This document shows, one piece after another, positions 17,741 through 26,875 of a DNA stretch of 64,000 bases (its first letter is position 1; the number at the start of each line of letters is the position of its first letter). The translations under genes were made by a program, and so were the position numbers. The notes below the pieces were generated by a model. The model saw nothing but the letters and a program-made list of their open reading frames with translations, searched no databases and was not told where the DNA came from. This DNA comes from LMUY01 sp964244585 (GTDB lineage Bacteria > Pseudomonadota > Alphaproteobacteria > Acetobacterales > Acetobacteraceae), in the NCBI GenBank assembly GCA_964244585.1, contig CAXTJM010000012.1, positions 1 to 64,000 of the forward strand, read 5' to 3'.

Positions 17741-18383
17741 AGCCGCAGGCACGCAGCGCCTGCACCATGTGCGGCGGCGGCGCTGCCGTCGCAAGCAAAT
17801 GCGGGTCCAGCGGCAGCATGATGGCGCGCGCCAGCAGATGCAGCGGGCCCTCGCCGCCGCCATAGACCGGATCGCCCACCACCGGGCAGCCGAGCAAGGC
17901 GCAGTGCACGCGGATCTGGTGGGTGCGGCCGGTGCGGGGATGCAGTTCCAGCCACGCCAAGCCGGCTCCCCGGCCGCGCACCTGCCAGTCGGTGACGCAG
18001 GGTGGTCCCGCCGCGTCCGCCACCATGCGCCATCCCGCGGGCGCCGAGCGTTTCGCCAGCGGCAGATCGACGCGGCCCTCATCTGTCACCGGGCCGCCCT
18101 GAACCACGGCCCAGTAGGTTTTCCGGGCCTGCCCGGTGCTGAACGCCGCCTGTGCCGCGTGCAGCGCCGCCCGGCGCAGCGCCACCACCAGGCAGCCGGC
18201 GGTGTCCGCATCCAGCCGATGCGCCAGCCACGGCCCGTCGCGGCGGCGGGAGAGCGCCGGGAACCAATCCTCCACGCTCGGGCCGCCTCGTGGACCTGGA
18301 TGCACCGCTATGCCGGCCGGCTTGTCCAGCACCACGAAGCGCTGGTCCCGGAACAGGACCGGCGGCAGATCAGGCGCGGGCAT
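17730..18383 (-). CDS. RluA-family RNA pseudouridine synthase
   Basis: A 217-residue single-domain pseudouridine synthase without an N-terminal S4 domain. The catalytic motif HRLDADTAG (family HRLDxxTSG, Asp nucleophile) and the RTGRTHQIRVH signature are intact. The RNA target (rRNA or tRNA position) cannot be deduced from sequence alone. It overlaps the recO 3' end by 14 bases and is the last gene of the lepB-rnc-era-recO run. Confidence 0.9.
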   Translation of the reverse strand: MPAPDLPPVLFRDQRFVVLDKPAGIAVHPGPRGGPSVEDWFPALSRRRDGPWLAHRLDADTAGCLVVALRRAALHAAQAAFSTGQARKTYWAVVQGGPVTDEGRVDLPLAKRSAPAGWRMVADAAGPPCVTDWQVRGRGAGLAWLELHPRTGRTHQIRVHCALLGCPVVGDPVYGGGEGPLHLLARAIMLPLDPHLLATAAPPPHMVQALRACGFTP

Positions 18384-19104
18384 GGCCCTGCAGCGCCTGC
18401 ACGCGGTCGATCAGCCGTTCGCGGGCGGGGGGGAGCGGCTGGTGCTGGCTGCCGAAGGCGTCGCGGGCCAGGAAATGGCCGGTCAGCGCCAGCCCGCTCG
18501 CCCATCCGGCCGCATCCGCCTCGCCGGCTTGCAGGAAGCCGGGCAATGGCAGCAGCCGCTCCTTCCACGGACCCGCCGCCGCCGCGCTCACCGCCCGGCC
18601 GGTGCGGGGCGACACCCCGACCAGGTCGTCCGTCGCCCCCGTGACCGCACATCGGCCGAGGTCCAGCCCGTAGCCCAGCTCCGCCAGGAGGGCGAGTTCC
18701 CAGCGAACCAGGTCGCCCAGCACGGCCGGGCCGGCCGACAGCCGGGTGATCAGGGCAAGCAGCCCGGCGAAGACCAGCGGGTGCGGCTCCCGCTCCGTCA
18801 GCGCACCCTCCGCCACGGCGCAGGCGCTTGACAGCACGCAGAGCGCCAGCGCGTCGTCCATCGCCAGGGCCGCGCCCGGATGCACCAGCTCGGCGGTGAA
18901 CGAGCCGAGCTGGTCCGCCAGCCGGCCGACCCAGCGCGCATCCACCAGGTTGCCGGTCTGCCATACTCCGGCCTTCGCCCGCGAGGCGCCCCCGCGGGCC
19001 AGGCCGCGATGCGCGCCGTGTTCTTCCGTCAGCAGGGTGGCCACTGCGTCCCCCTCGCCGAACGGACGCACGCCGAGCACGATGGCAGGGGCAGTCCACT
19101 CCAT
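18370..19104 (-). CDS. recO: DNA repair protein RecO
   Basis: A 244-residue RecO homologue that helps load RecA on gapped DNA together with RecR. The N-terminal OB-fold reads APAIVLGVRPFGEGDAVATLL, and the central part is helical. In many RecO proteins a C-terminal zinc site is present; I see few cysteines here, so it is probably absent, as in other alphaproteobacterial versions. It lies five bases downstream of era, the conserved order. Confidence 0.88.
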   Translation of the reverse strand: MEWTAPAIVLGVRPFGEGDAVATLLTEEHGAHRGLARGGASRAKAGVWQTGNLVDARWVGRLADQLGSFTAELVHPGAALAMDDALALCVLSSACAVAEGALTEREPHPLVFAGLLALITRLSAGPAVLGDLVRWELALLAELGYGLDLGRCAVTGATDDLVGVSPRTGRAVSAAAAGPWKERLLPLPGFLQAGEADAAGWASGLALTGHFLARDAFGSQHQPLPPARERLIDRVQALQGHARA

Positions 19105-19109
19105 GGTTC

Positions 19110-20003
19110 CTAGCCGGGATCCTCCAGGCCGATGGCGCGCAACCGGGCGCCCTCCTCGTCCCAGCCGGCCCGCTCCTTCACGTTGAGGAACAGATGCACC
19201 GGCCGCTCCAGCAGGCCGCCGAGTTGCTGGCGCGCGCGCGCGCCGATCTCCCGCACCCGGGCGCCGCCGCCGCCGATCAGGATCGCCTTGTGGCCGGGCC
19301 GGGTGACGTAGATCGTCACGTCGATGCGGACGGAGCCGTCCTTGCGCTCGGTGAAGCTCTCCGTTTCCACCGTGGTCGCGTAGGGTACTTCCTCGTGCGT
19401 CTGCAGGAAGATCTGCTCGCGCACCAGCTCGGCGGCCAGCAACCGGTCCGGCAGGTCGGTGAGGTCGTCCGGCGGGTAGAGATAGGGGCCGGCCGGCATC
19501 GTGGCCGCCAGCCGGTCCATCAGCACGTCCGCGCCGTCGCCAGTGGTGGCGCTGACCATGAACGTCTCCTCGAACATCGTCAGCTCGTTCAAGGCCGCGA
19601 TCAGCGGCAGCAGCGCGGCGGGCGCCACCAGGTCCACCTTGTTCAACACCAGCCAGGTCCGGCCGCCGCGTTGCGCCAGCCTAGTGGCGATGTCGCGCAC
19701 GGCGTCGCGCGCGCCGGCCTTGGCATCGACCAGCAGCAGGGTCACATCCGCCTCCTCGGCGCCGGTCCAGGCGGCGTTCACCATGGCGCGGTCCAGCTTG
19801 CGCCGGGGCGTGAAGATGCCGGGCGTGTCCACCAGCAGGATCTGCGTGTCGGCCCGCATCAGGATGCCCAGCACGCGGAACCGCGTGGTTTGCGCCTTCG
19901 GGCTGACGATGGACAGCTTGGCGCCCGTCATGCGGTTCAGCAGGGTGGATTTGCCGGCATTCGGCGCACCGACCAGGGCGGCGAAGCCACATCGCGTGCT
20001 CAT
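19110..20003 (-). CDS. era: GTPase Era
   Basis: A 297-residue GTPase that binds 16S rRNA and assists 30S subunit maturation. G1 is GAPNAGKST (residues 12-20), G3 is DTPG, G4 is NKVD, followed by a C-terminal KH domain (KAILIGGGGARVREIGARARQQL). The ATG at 20003 matches the family N-terminus and follows rnc by 13 bases; an upstream in-frame ATG reads back into rnc. The gene order rnc-era-recO is highly conserved. Confidence 0.96.
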   Translation of the reverse strand: MSTRCGFAALVGAPNAGKSTLLNRMTGAKLSIVSPKAQTTRFRVLGILMRADTQILLVDTPGIFTPRRKLDRAMVNAAWTGAEEADVTLLLVDAKAGARDAVRDIATRLAQRGGRTWLVLNKVDLVAPAALLPLIAALNELTMFEETFMVSATTGDGADVLMDRLAATMPAGPYLYPPDDLTDLPDRLLAAELVREQIFLQTHEEVPYATTVETESFTERKDGSVRIDVTIYVTRPGHKAILIGGGGARVREIGARARQQLGGLLERPVHLFLNVKERAGWDEEGARLRAIGLEDPG

Positions 20004-20016
20004 GCCCGTTGCGTCC

Positions 20017-20688
20017 TCATGCTTGCAGCTGCCGCAGCAGGTCCGCCGCGGCATCGCGCTCCGCCATCTGCTTCGTGCTGGCGCAGCCGGTGCCGGTATA
20101 TCCCATCGCCGACACCGAGACGGTGAATTCGAAAGCGTGGGCCGGTCCGGTGCGCGACAGCTCGACAAAGGGCGGCAGTATTGCGCCGCGTGCCTCCAGC
20201 CATTCCTTCAGGCCGGATTTCGGATGCTTCGGCGGCTTGGCCTGGGCGCCGATCGCGTCGGCCCAGGCCTCGCGCACCAGCCGCCGCGCGGCGTCCAACC
20301 CGCCATCCAGATAGACCGCGCCCAGCATCGCCTCCATGGCGTCCGCCACCACCGTCACGCCGCGCCCCACACCGGCGCGCGCCTCGTTCGGTGCCACGAT
20401 CAGCATGCCGGACAATCCCAGCGCGGCGCCGATGCTGGCGAGTTGCGGCTCGGCAACCAGCTCGGCATGGCGCCGGGCGAGCAATCCCTCCGGCTCGTGG
20501 GGAAACCGCTCGGCCAGCCATTCCGCCATCAACAGCCCCAGCACCCGGTCCCCAACGAACTCCAATCGCTCGTTCGAGCGCACCGTGCTGGCGCGGCCGG
20601 CATTGCGGGGAACAGCGGAGCGATGGGTGAGCGCCTCGCGCAGCAGCTCCGGCCGACGGAAGACGTGGCCGAAGGCGGAGTCGGTCAC
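20017..20688 (-). CDS. rnc: Ribonuclease III
   Basis: A 223-residue double-strand-specific endoribonuclease that processes rRNA precursors and regulatory duplexes. The family signature NERLEFVGDRVLGL is present, followed by the acidic metal ligands region (GAVYLDGG) and a C-terminal double-stranded RNA-binding domain. I chose the GTG at 20688 because it forms a GTGA overlap with the lepB stop and matches the family start; ATG codons at 20751, 20739 and 20733 would overlap lepB by 50-70 bases. Confidence 0.93.
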   Translation of the reverse strand: MTDSAFGHVFRRPELLREALTHRSAVPRNAGRASTVRSNERLEFVGDRVLGLLMAEWLAERFPHEPEGLLARRHAELVAEPQLASIGAALGLSGMLIVAPNEARAGVGRGVTVVADAMEAMLGAVYLDGGLDAARRLVREAWADAIGAQAKPPKHPKSGLKEWLEARGAILPPFVELSRTGPAHAFEFTVSVSAMGYTGTGCASTKQMAERDAAADLLRQLQA

Positions 20689-21431
20689 CTGATCCCGGTC
20701 AGGAGGCGGCTCCAGCGGATTTCCAGTGGCCATTCCCATATCTGCCACCACGGCGCGGATGCGTCGATCGAGAAGAAGATGAACTCGGCCCGTCCGACCA
20801 GGTTCTCGATCGGCAGGAAGCCCACGCCGCGGCCATCCATGAACCGGCTGTCCAGGCTGTTGTCGCGGTTGTCGCCCATGGCGAACAGGTTGCCGTCCGG
20901 CACCACGAATTCCTGCGTGTTGTTCTGGAACCCGTCATCGCCCATCTTCGCGATCAGGTGGTTGACGCCGCCCGGCAGCGTCTCGGTATATTCCCGCTCC
21001 GCGATGGAGGCGCCGTTCTCGTCCGTGGCAAGGATCTCGCCCATCGGCCGCCGTGCCGCGGGCTGGCCGTTGACGTAGAGCAGGCCGGCGCGGACCTGGA
21101 TGTGGTCCCCGGGCAAGCCGACGATGCGCTTGATGTAGTCCGCATAATCGTCATGCATGTTCTTGAACACGACCACGTCACCGCGATGCGGCACGCTGCC
21201 GAAGATACGCCCGGAAAACAGGTCGGGCGAGAACGGCATCGAGTAGCGCGAATAGCCGTAGCTGAATTTCGATACGAACAGATAGTCGCCGACCAGCAAG
21301 GTCGGGATCATCGATCCGGATGGGATGTTGAACGGCTCGAACGCGACGGTGCGGATGACGACGGCGATCAGCCCGGCGTAGACGATGGTCTTGATGTTGT
21401 CGAGCCAGCCGCCCGATTTCGCTTTAGCCAT
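20685..21431 (-). CDS. lepB: Signal peptidase I
   Basis: A 248-residue membrane serine protease that removes signal peptides. One N-terminal membrane segment (residues about 13-30) precedes the catalytic serine motif PSGSM (Ser40); the catalytic lysine is Lys101 in DYIKRIVGLPGD, and GDNRDNSLDSR is the C-terminal box E. It opens the lepB-rnc-era-recO operon. The usual acpS partner is separated from it here by two other genes. Confidence 0.96.
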   Translation of the reverse strand: MAKAKSGGWLDNIKTIVYAGLIAVVIRTVAFEPFNIPSGSMIPTLLVGDYLFVSKFSYGYSRYSMPFSPDLFSGRIFGSVPHRGDVVVFKNMHDDYADYIKRIVGLPGDHIQVRAGLLYVNGQPAARRPMGEILATDENGASIAEREYTETLPGGVNHLIAKMGDDGFQNNTQEFVVPDGNLFAMGDNRDNSLDSRFMDGRGVGFLPIENLVGRAEFIFFSIDASAPWWQIWEWPLEIRWSRLLTGIR

Positions 21432-21724
21432 TGAGGTGCGGCGGTCCGGTGAAATGCGGACGGATGAAGCCGATGGGGGTGGGGTCTGTCAAGGAAGCGG
21501 GGGAAAGCGGGTACGTGGGCTTGGGTTTGCCCTGCATCGGGCGCTGAGTTTCGGCACATACCCGGGCGTCGAGATGGGATATCGCGCGTCTGGCATGCTT
21601 CTCTCGGCGGATCAGTCTTTCCGAGAGTTTCGGCCGCATCGGCGAAGACTCGGTCGACAGCTCCCCTCGATTGACAGCATGACGCATGCAGGCATGAAGG
21701 GGTGCCCGCATCAGGAACATGACC

Positions 21725-21967
21725 ATGGTCGTCCGTCCACGCCCCCTTACCACCCTGCTCGCCGGGTTGATCCTCTCCCTCGGGCTAACCGTCGGGCTGG
21801 CGGCTCATGCCCAGCTCGGCAGCGTCAACAACCCGCCGTCGCAGCATTTGTTCAACTTCAACGATGCGCCGACGCCGCGCAATGACGGCCTGGGCACGAT
21901 GGCCGAACGGCGCCGAGCGCTGGCGCGCAGCAAGCTCCGCCGTCCGGTGCAGCGCACGACTCCCTAG
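21725..21967 (+). CDS. Small secreted protein of unknown function (80 residues)
   Basis: The product has a clear Sec signal peptide (positive start, then LLAGLILSLGLTVGLAAHA with a likely cleavage after AHA) and a mature part of about 50 polar residues ending in a basic tail (RRRALARSKLRRPVQRTTP). I do not recognise a family. AGGAA at 21713-21717 favours the ATG at 21725 over the one at 21719. A TTGACA hexamer at 21671-21676 could be a -35 box, but no good -10 follows. It sits alone on the plus strand between lepB and the methyltransferase/acpS genes, interrupting an otherwise conserved order. Confidence 0.65.
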   Translation: MVVRPRPLTTLLAGLILSLGLTVGLAAHAQLGSVNNPPSQHLFNFNDAPTPRNDGLGTMAERRRALARSKLRRPVQRTTP

Positions 21968-21970
21968 ACG

Positions 21971-22558
21971 TTACAGCCGGGTCAGGATTACGGGGATTTC
22001 CTGCGTTCCCAGCCCATGCGGCACGGGCTCCGCCAGCGCGTCCGGCCAAAGCCAGCCTGGCCCGAACAGGTCCTGCATCTGCGCCGGTGGACAATCGAAG
22101 GGCGGCCCGCCCTCCTTGCCGGTCTGCATCAGTAGGAGGAACAACCGGCCACCCGGCCGCAGCCATTGCCGCAGGCGCGCGACGTAGCCGGGCAGCACGG
22201 CGGGCGGCAGAGCACACAGGCAGGTCTGGTCGTAGATGGCGTCGTATGGCGAGGGCGCGGTCCATGCCAGCAGGTCGGCCTCGTGCACCTGGCCGGCCAC
22301 CGCCGCCGCTTGCAGCCGGACGCGCTGCACAGCCACGGCGGAGGGCGCCGAGTCCACCACCGTGATGTCGAACCCGTCGCGCGCCAGGGCCAGCGGCTCG
22401 CCGCTGCGGCCGGCGCCCGGCAGCAGGATGCGGCAGGGGGCCAGCGTGCCGGCAGCCCGCCAGGCGGAAAAGGCGGGGTTGAGCGTAGGCCGCTCCCACG
22501 GCGTGCGCTCGGCGCGGAAGCGGGCCTCCCAATCCAGCGCGACGGTGGACCCGCTCAT
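21971..22558 (-). CDS. SAM-dependent methyltransferase (thiopurine methyltransferase-like)
   Basis: A 195-residue Rossmann methyltransferase. The N-terminal WEARFRAERTPWERPTLNPAF and ILLPGAGRSGEPLALARDGFDITVVD (split motif I) resemble thiopurine S-methyltransferase/TPMT-superfamily proteins, and LPPAVLPGYVARLRQWLRPGG is the usual post-motif region. The substrate is unknown. The ATG at 22558 overlaps the acpS stop codon (ATGA), so it is translated together with acpS. Confidence 0.8.
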   Translation of the reverse strand: MSGSTVALDWEARFRAERTPWERPTLNPAFSAWRAAGTLAPCRILLPGAGRSGEPLALARDGFDITVVDSAPSAVAVQRVRLQAAAVAGQVHEADLLAWTAPSPYDAIYDQTCLCALPPAVLPGYVARLRQWLRPGGRLFLLLMQTGKEGGPPFDCPPAQMQDLFGPGWLWPDALAEPVPHGLGTQEIPVILTRL

Positions 22559-22959
22559 GCCGGCCCACCCGAGATCGTCACCTGGGCGAAGGCGTACGGG
22601 TGCTCGTCCGTCAGCGTCAGGTGGACCGTCGCGACCAGGCCGGGCGGGGTGATCGCCCGCAGGCGCGCTGCAGCGCCGCCGGTCAGCGCCAGGGTGGGCT
22701 GGCCGCCCGGCAGGTTCACCACCCCCATGTCGGAATGGAACACGCCGCGGCGGAAGCCGGTGCCCAGCGCCTTGGCGCACGCCTCCTTCGCCGCGAACCG
22801 CTTGGCGTAGGTGCCGGGCTGGGTGCCGGCGTGGCGACGGGCGGCACGCGCCCGCTCCGCCTCGGTGAACACGCGGTGCAGGAACCGGTCGCCGAACCGC
22901 GCCATCGCCCGCTCGATCCGCCGGATGTCGCAGAGGTCGGAGCCGATGCCCAGGATCAC
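22555..22959 (-). CDS. acpS: Holo-[acyl-carrier-protein] synthase
   Basis: A 134-residue phosphopantetheinyl transferase that activates acyl carrier protein. The signature GIGSDLCDIRRIE is at the N-terminus (metal-binding Asp) and FAAKEACAKALGTG is the second conserved block. The start codon is GTG at 22959, overlapping the rsh stop as GTGA. The rpoZ-rsh-acpS order is typical for Alphaproteobacteria. Confidence 0.95.
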   Translation of the reverse strand: MILGIGSDLCDIRRIERAMARFGDRFLHRVFTEAERARAARRHAGTQPGTYAKRFAAKEACAKALGTGFRRGVFHSDMGVVNLPGGQPTLALTGGAAARLRAITPPGLVATVHLTLTDEHPYAFAQVTISGGPA

Positions 22960-25193
22960 GCGCGCGCCCGCTCCACCTGGGTGATGCCGCTTGCGGCGCG
23001 CAACCCGGCGATCACCATGGACAGGTGGCGCAGGTCGCGCACCTCCACATCGACCAGGATCTCGAAGAAATCCTGCTGGCGGTTGACGATCTTCAGGTTG
23101 GTGACCGCGCCCTCGTGCTTGGAGATCGCGTTGGTCAGGCTGGCCAGCATGCCGGGATCGTTGCCCGCAATGACGCTGATGCGGCCGGTATGCACCCCGC
23201 CGGCCAGCCCGTCGCCTTCCCACCCGATGTCGAGGAAGCGCTCCGGCGTGGCGGAGAAGCTGACCAATGTCTGGCAGCTCTTGGCATGGACCGTGACACC
23301 CTTGCCGGTGGTCACGATGCCGACGATCGGGTCGCCGGGCAGCGGATGGCAGCAGCCGGCATAGTTCACCACCATGTTCGGCAACAGGCCCGCGATGGCC
23401 GCGCTGCCGCCCGCCGGGCGGCTGGGTGCGCGGGACGGCATGTGCGGCAGCATGCGCGGCGCGCGGGGCGCCTGCCGCAGCTCCGGGTAGGCGGCGTGGA
23501 CCACGTCCTTCGGCCCGATATTGCCGTTGCCGACCGCGACGTACAAATCGTCCAGCGCGGCGCATTTCAGCAGCTTCAGCGTGGCGTCCAGCACCTTTTC
23601 CGACCCGTCCACGCCGTCCTGCCGGAACGCCTTGGCCAACGCGGACCGCCCGGCATCCACATGCTGCTGGCGCTGTTGCAGGGCGATGTGGCGGCGGATG
23701 CGGGCGCGCGCCTTGCCGGTGACGGCGAACCGCTCCCACGCCGGGGAGGGCGAGCCGCCGCGCGCGGTCATGATCTCCACCTGGTCGCCGTTCTGCAGCT
23801 CGGTCCGCAGCGGCAGCAGGCGGCCGTTCACCTTGGAGCCGACGCAGGTGTCGCCCACCTGGCTGTGCACGGCATAGGCGAAGTCGATCGGGGTCGCCCC
23901 ACGCGGCAACTGGATCAATTGGCCCTTCGGCGTGAAGCAGAACACCTTGTCCTGGTACAGCTCCAGCTTGGTGTTCTCGAGGAAGTCCTCGCCCGAAGTG
24001 GAGTTGTCGAGGATTTCCAGCAGGTCGCGCACCCAGGGGAAATCCTGCCCCTCCTCCGGCCCGGCCACGCCGAGCTTGTAGCCCCAATGCGCCGCCACGC
24101 CGTTATCGGCGACGCGCTGCATGTCGGCGGTTCGGATCTGCACCTCGATCTTCTGGTTGCGCGGGGATGGCAGCGTCACCCCGGTGTGCAGGCTTTGGTA
24201 GCCGTTGGATTTCGGGGTGGAGATGTAGTCCTTGAACCGGCCGGGGATCACCGGGTAGTTCGCGTGGACGGCGCCCAGGGCGATGTAGCAATCCGCCCGG
24301 CTGGGCACGACCATGCGGAACGCCATGATGTCGGAAAGCTGCTCGAAGGCGATGTTGCGGCGCTGCATCTTCTCCCAGATGGAATACGGGCTCTTTTCCC
24401 GCCCGCTCACCTCGGCGGCGTCGAGCCCGGCGTCGCGGCACAGCCGGGTCAGTTCGCTGCGGACCTCCTCGATGATGTCCGCTCCCTGGCCGCGCAGGAA
24501 GTTCAGCCGGGCCTGGATGGTGTCGAACGCCTCCCGCTCCAACTGCGCGAAGGCGAGGTTCTGCAGCTCGATCTTGACCGCGTCCATGCCGATGCGTTCG
24601 GCCAGCGGCGCGTAGATCTCCATCGTCTCGCGGGCGATGCGCTGCCGCCGCTCGACCGAGGCGACGAAATGCAGCGTGCGCATGTTGTGCAGCCGGTCCG
24701 CCAGCTTGACCATCAGCACGCGGATATCCTGGCTCATCGCCAGCACCAGCTTGCGGAAGTTCTCCGCCTGCTTGTCGCGGCCGGTCTTCAGCTCCAGCTT
24801 GGTGAGCTTGGTCACGCCATCCACCAGCCCGGCCACCGCCTTGCCGAACCGGCCCTCGATGTCGGACAGCTTGACGCCGGTATCCTCGACCGTGTCGTGC
24901 AACAAGGCCGTCACGATGCTGCCGGTGTCGAGGCGGTAGCCGGCTAGGATGTCGGCCACGGCGACCGGATGGCTGATATACGGGTCGCCATTATCGCGCC
25001 GCTGGTCGCCATGGGCCTGCATGGCCATGACATAGGCGGCATCGATCAGGCTGGTGTCGGCCTTGGGATCGTAGGCCAGCACCCGTTCCGTCAGTTCGAA
25101 CTGGCGGATGGGATGCGGATGTGTCGCCTTCAGCCCGTCCGGTGCATGGACAGCCAAGGCGGGCATCAGGTCGGTGGCGCTACGCCCCTCCAT
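22956..25193 (-). CDS. rsh: Bifunctional (p)ppGpp synthetase/hydrolase (Rel/SpoT family)
   Basis: A 745-residue long RSH protein that makes and degrades (p)ppGpp. The hydrolase HD motif LLHDTVED is intact at about residues 98-105, so hydrolysis is expected. The synthetase domain contains RFKDYISTPKSNGYQSLHT, followed by a TGS domain (LPRGATPIDFAYAVH) and a C-terminal ACT domain (FEILVDVEVRDL). An AAGG sequence precedes the ATG at 25193. It lies directly after rpoZ, as in most Alphaproteobacteria, where one RSH enzyme usually serves the whole stringent response. Confidence 0.95.
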   Translation of the reverse strand: MEGRSATDLMPALAVHAPDGLKATHPHPIRQFELTERVLAYDPKADTSLIDAAYVMAMQAHGDQRRDNGDPYISHPVAVADILAGYRLDTGSIVTALLHDTVEDTGVKLSDIEGRFGKAVAGLVDGVTKLTKLELKTGRDKQAENFRKLVLAMSQDIRVLMVKLADRLHNMRTLHFVASVERRQRIARETMEIYAPLAERIGMDAVKIELQNLAFAQLEREAFDTIQARLNFLRGQGADIIEEVRSELTRLCRDAGLDAAEVSGREKSPYSIWEKMQRRNIAFEQLSDIMAFRMVVPSRADCYIALGAVHANYPVIPGRFKDYISTPKSNGYQSLHTGVTLPSPRNQKIEVQIRTADMQRVADNGVAAHWGYKLGVAGPEEGQDFPWVRDLLEILDNSTSGEDFLENTKLELYQDKVFCFTPKGQLIQLPRGATPIDFAYAVHSQVGDTCVGSKVNGRLLPLRTELQNGDQVEIMTARGGSPSPAWERFAVTGKARARIRRHIALQQRQQHVDAGRSALAKAFRQDGVDGSEKVLDATLKLLKCAALDDLYVAVGNGNIGPKDVVHAAYPELRQAPRAPRMLPHMPSRAPSRPAGGSAAIAGLLPNMVVNYAGCCHPLPGDPIVGIVTTGKGVTVHAKSCQTLVSFSATPERFLDIGWEGDGLAGGVHTGRISVIAGNDPGMLASLTNAISKHEGAVTNLKIVNRQQDFFEILVDVEVRDLRHLSMVIAGLRAASGITQVERARA

Positions 25194-25212
25194 GCACCTT
25201 AGCGGCCAGGCA

Positions 25213-25611
25213 TCAGCGGCGGCGGCCGCCGAGTTCGGCTTCGATCGCGGCCTCCAGATCCTCCGGCGACATGTCTTCCACCGGCAGGCTGGCCGCCTCC
25301 TCGTCGGCGGACACGTCCTGCAGGCCGAAGATGTTCTGGTCGGTCGGGATCAGGTCGAGCACTTCCTCGTCCGCAGGCTCCGGCTCCGGCGCGCGGGACA
25401 GCGACTTGATCAGGTCCTGCTCCAGCTTCGGCAGGCCGATCGTCTCCTCGGCGATCTCGCGCAGGGCGACAACCGGGTTCTTGTCGTCATCGCGATCGAC
25501 CGTCACCTCCTCGCCACGGCTGAGGTTGCGGGCCCGCTGCGCGGCGAACAGAACGAGCTCGAAGCGGTTCGGAACGCGCTGGACGCAATCCTCGACAGTG
25601 ACGCGTGCCAT
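25213..25611 (-). CDS. rpoZ: RNA polymerase omega subunit
   Basis: A 132-residue omega subunit that promotes assembly of RNA polymerase. The start MARVTVEDCVQRVPNRFELVLFA and AAQRARNLSRG are classic, and ALREIAEETI is the conserved helix. The C-terminal half is an acidic extension typical of alphaproteobacterial omega proteins. It lies between folK and rsh on the same strand. Confidence 0.95.
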   Translation of the reverse strand: MARVTVEDCVQRVPNRFELVLFAAQRARNLSRGEEVTVDRDDDKNPVVALREIAEETIGLPKLEQDLIKSLSRAPEPEPADEEVLDLIPTDQNIFGLQDVSADEEAASLPVEDMSPEDLEAAIEAELGGRRR

Positions 25612-25647
25612 CGGGCAGTCTCCACGGTAGAAATCGGTTTGACTTGC

Positions 25648-26175
25648 CTAGTTAGGCGTCGCCGCCCCATCTCGCAAGTGCGAAGGTGGCATCGGGCGCA
25701 CGCCCTGGTCCGGCAAGGCTGCAAGCAGGGCCTCGGCTGTACGGTGCAGCACCGGGTGCCGCCAGCCCGGCGCCACGTCGAGCAGCGGTGCAAGCACGAA
25801 TGCACGCAGGTGCATGCGGGGATGCGGGATCACCGGGTCCGGCGCGGTCCGTACCAGCGCGCCCATGGCGATGATGTCCAGGTCCAGCGTGCGGGGGGCA
25901 TTCGGCACGCCGCGTTGCCGGGAATGAGCGGCCTCGATGGCCTGCAAGGCCGCCAGCAGGGCCGTGGGATCCGCCTGCCCCTCCAGCCGGGCGACGCCAT
26001 TGATGTACGGTGGCTGGCCGGAGGGCGGCATCGGCGCCGTCGCGAACCAGCGCGACAGGACCGTGCAGCGCAACCCCAGCACGCCGTCCAACGCCGCGGC
26101 AGCCCGTCGGCAGGTTTCCAGGGGAGAGGTGCCGCATTCGGTGGGCAGGTTGGCGCCAAGTGCCACGAGGATCAT
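25648..26175 (-). CDS. folK: 2-amino-4-hydroxy-6-hydroxymethyldihydropteridine pyrophosphokinase
   Basis: A 175-residue HPPK of folate synthesis, which transfers pyrophosphate from ATP to the pterin. The start VALGANLPTE and the signature RTLDLDIIAMG with the following PHPRMHLRAFVLAPL are clear. The long active-site arginine loop (QRGVPNAPRT) is present. It is upstream of rpoZ on the same strand and divergent from the NYN-domain gene, with about 107 bases between the two starts. Confidence 0.94.
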   Translation of the reverse strand: MILVALGANLPTECGTSPLETCRRAAAALDGVLGLRCTVLSRWFATAPMPPSGQPPYINGVARLEGQADPTALLAALQAIEAAHSRQRGVPNAPRTLDLDIIAMGALVRTAPDPVIPHPRMHLRAFVLAPLLDVAPGWRHPVLHRTAEALLAALPDQGVRPMPPSHLRDGAATPN

Positions 26176-26282
26176 CGGTTTCTACCTTTCTGCACGCCAG
26201 CTTGCACTCTATGGTTGGCAACCGGACCGGATCTATTGCAGCCGCGGAACAGTCATCAAAGGAATCTCAGCTCTTGCTCTTT

Positions 26283-26870
26283 ATGCCGAACGAACGGACT
26301 GCCCTGTTTATTGACGGTGCCAACCTTTATTCCGCCTCCCGGAACCTCGGGTTCGATGTCGATTATCGGAACATGCTCGAATTCTTCCGGTCCAAGACGC
26401 GTGTGACACGCGCCTACTACTACTCTGCCATTCTCGAGACGGAGGAGTATTCGCCGCTGAAGCCGCTGACGGACTGGCTCGCCTATAACGGCTACAGCCT
26501 CATCACCAAACCCGCGCGGGAGTTCACCGACGCCACGGGCCGCCGCCGGGTCAAAGGCAACATGGACGTGGAGCTGGCGGTAGATATGCTGGAACTGGCG
26601 CCGAAGCTGGACCATGCCGTGCTGTTCAGCGGCGACAGCGACTTCCGCCGGTTGGTGGAGGCGGTGCAGCGGCTGGGCGTCCGCGTCTCCGTGGTCTCGA
26701 CCGTGCGCAGCAGCCCGCCGATGGTGGGGGACGAGTTGCGGCGCCAGGCCGACCAGTTCATCGACCTGGCCGACATCGCCGCCGGCTTCACCCGCCGGCA
26801 GACGGAGCCGCGGGCGCGGCCGGCGCGTGCCGGCGCATCCGATTCGTATGGCGAGCCGACCGACGCTTGA
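26283..26870 (+). CDS. NYN/LabA-type (DUF88) PIN-like nuclease
   Basis: A 195-residue NYN-domain protein of the PIN-like nuclease superfamily, predicted to act on RNA. The acidic active-site residues are visible in TALFIDGANLY, KGNMDVELAVDML and LFSGDSDFRRLVEAV. The ATG at 26283 matches the usual family start (MPNERTALFIDG) but lacks a close Shine-Dalgarno sequence; an in-frame ATG at 26211 is less likely. The C-terminus is a short basic, disordered tail. Its stop overlaps a possible TTG start of the next gene. Confidence 0.85.
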   Translation: MPNERTALFIDGANLYSASRNLGFDVDYRNMLEFFRSKTRVTRAYYYSAILETEEYSPLKPLTDWLAYNGYSLITKPAREFTDATGRRRVKGNMDVELAVDMLELAPKLDHAVLFSGDSDFRRLVEAVQRLGVRVSVVSTVRSSPPMVGDELRRQADQFIDLADIAAGFTRRQTEPRARPARAGASDSYGEPTDA

Positions 26871-26875
26871 ACGCG

